From the NCBI GenBank assembly GCA_005792805.1, contig SXQV01000183.1, forward strand, positions 1 to 5,847: a DNA stretch of 5,847 nt. The letters are read 5' to 3'. Source of the stretch: Methylococcaceae bacterium (GTDB taxonomy: Bacteria; Pseudomonadota; Gammaproteobacteria; Methylococcales; Methylococcaceae). The notes under the pieces were generated by a model. That model was not told where the DNA came from and did no database searches. It was given only the letters and a program-made list of their open reading frames with translations. Both the position numbers and the translations under genes were made by a program. Positions 5,233-5,847 of the stretch are shown in pieces (position 1 is the first letter of the stretch; each line of letters opens with the position of its first letter).

Positions 5233-5847
5233 ATGCTTGAAATCATCCTGGGTGTACTTTTTTTCACCTTTATCGTTGTTGCTCTGGTATTCGTTATTCT
5301 CGGTGCGAAGTCAAAACTCGTTGCTGAAGGTAACGTTGATATTTTGATCAATGACGAAAAGACTATTCATGTTCCCATCGGCTCCAAGCTACTGACGGCA
5401 CTGGCAGATAACAATCTGTTTGTATCATCGGCCTGTGGTGGCGGTGGTACCTGCGCTCAGTGCAAGGTGAAAGTCAATGAGGGCGGTGGAGATATTCTGC
5501 CGACGGAGCTTTCACACATTACAAAGCGTGAAGCGGCTGAAGGTGATCGGCTGGCCTGCCAGGTGACCGTCAAGCAGAACATGAAAATTCATGTGCATGA
5601 TGAAGTGTTTGGCGTAAAGAAGTGGGTTACCACTGTTCGCTCGAACAACAATGTCGCCACCTTCATCAAGGAATTGGTGTTGGAGTTGCCGAAGGGCGAA
5701 AAAGTTGATTTCCGGGCTGGTGGCTACATTCAGATCGAATGTCCTCCTTACATCGCCAAATTTACGGATTTTTCCATTGAGGAAAAGTTTCGTGATGACT
5801 GGGATAAATACAACATTTGGCAGTATGAGGCCGTGGTCAAGGAGCCG
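5233..5847 (+). CDS. nqrF: Na+-translocating NADH:quinone oxidoreductase subunit F, N-terminal half (cut by the window edge)
   Basis: NADH-oxidising entry subunit. The 205 codons seen, of about 407 expected, run open to the right edge. Residues 3-24 form a single membrane anchor ending in AKSKL. A plant-type 2Fe-2S ferredoxin domain follows (about 33-125) with all four ligands: Cys68, Cys74 and Cys77 (CGGGGTCAQC) and Cys109 (RLACQV). GGGDILPTEL (84-93) and FGVKKW (126-131) are family motifs. The ferredoxin-reductase FAD-binding barrel begins at about 132 and includes TFIKEL (143-148) and FRAGGYIQIE (160-169). The window stops just before the expected RAYSMAN-type FAD motif, so the FAD and NADH sites cannot be assessed. 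ATG 5233 matches the family N-terminus. Its Shine-Dalgarno is weak (AGGG at 5220-5223, 9 nt upstream), and the 18-nt gap to nqrE is the widest in the operon. Confidence 0.97.
   Translation, partial: MLEIILGVLFFTFIVVALVFVILGAKSKLVAEGNVDILINDEKTIHVPIGSKLLTALADNNLFVSSACGGGGTCAQCKVKVNEGGGDILPTELSHITKREAAEGDRLACQVTVKQNMKIHVHDEVFGVKKWVTTVRSNNNVATFIKELVLELPKGEKVDFRAGGYIQIECPPYIAKFTDFSIEEKFRDDWDKYNIWQYEAVVKEP

Noticed and set aside
431..5847. Rnf complex instead of Na+-NQR
   Set aside because: The order A-B-C-D-E-F, an NqrA rather than a ferredoxin-bearing RnfC, and an NqrF with a membrane anchor, 2Fe-2S domain and reductase barrel identify Na+-NQR. No RnfB-type cluster protein is present.

Overview
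The window carries two divergent loci. On the minus strand at the left edge is the 5' end of rnpB, the catalytic RNA of RNase P. On the plus strand is an almost complete nqrABCDEF operon, encoding the Na+-translocating NADH:quinone oxidoreductase (Na+-NQR). Both the operon and the type A-like RNase P RNA resemble those of gammaproteobacteria: protein motifs and residue numbering follow the Vibrio cholerae subunits closely, and the RNA follows Escherichia coli. I cannot name the genus. Nothing in the window is mobile or repeat-rich, and no CRISPR, tRNA or rRNA is visible.

Layout. Positions 1-80 (minus) are about the first 80 nt of rnpB, which runs off the left edge. Positions 81-430 hold no protein gene. 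This stretch contains a candidate rnpB promoter (minus, 89-117), an inverted repeat (145-179), a good sigma-70-type promoter pointing at nqr (221-249) and a predicted nqr leader of about 175 nt. Then follow nqrA (431-1789), nqrB (1789-2994), nqrC (2987-3922), nqrD (3927-4604), nqrE (4606-5214) and the first 205 codons of nqrF (5233 to the right edge). The genes overlap by 1 or 8 nt, or are separated by 1 to 18 nt, so they are almost certainly one translationally coupled operon.

How the genes work together. NqrF takes electrons from NADH through FAD and a 2Fe-2S cluster. They pass through an iron-sulfur centre held by NqrD and NqrE cysteines, then through covalent FMNs on NqrC and NqrB and riboflavin in NqrB, to quinone. 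The energy drives Na+ export. NqrA is the soluble quinone-associated subunit. All cofactor-binding residues that fall inside the window are present. The FAD and NADH domains of NqrF lie beyond the right edge, as would any apbE (flavin transferase) or nqrM gene.

I found no new biological system. The points most worth a second look are a base change at a normally conserved position of the RNase P P4 helix, an unusually long NqrC N-terminus, and a second flavinylation-like motif in NqrB.
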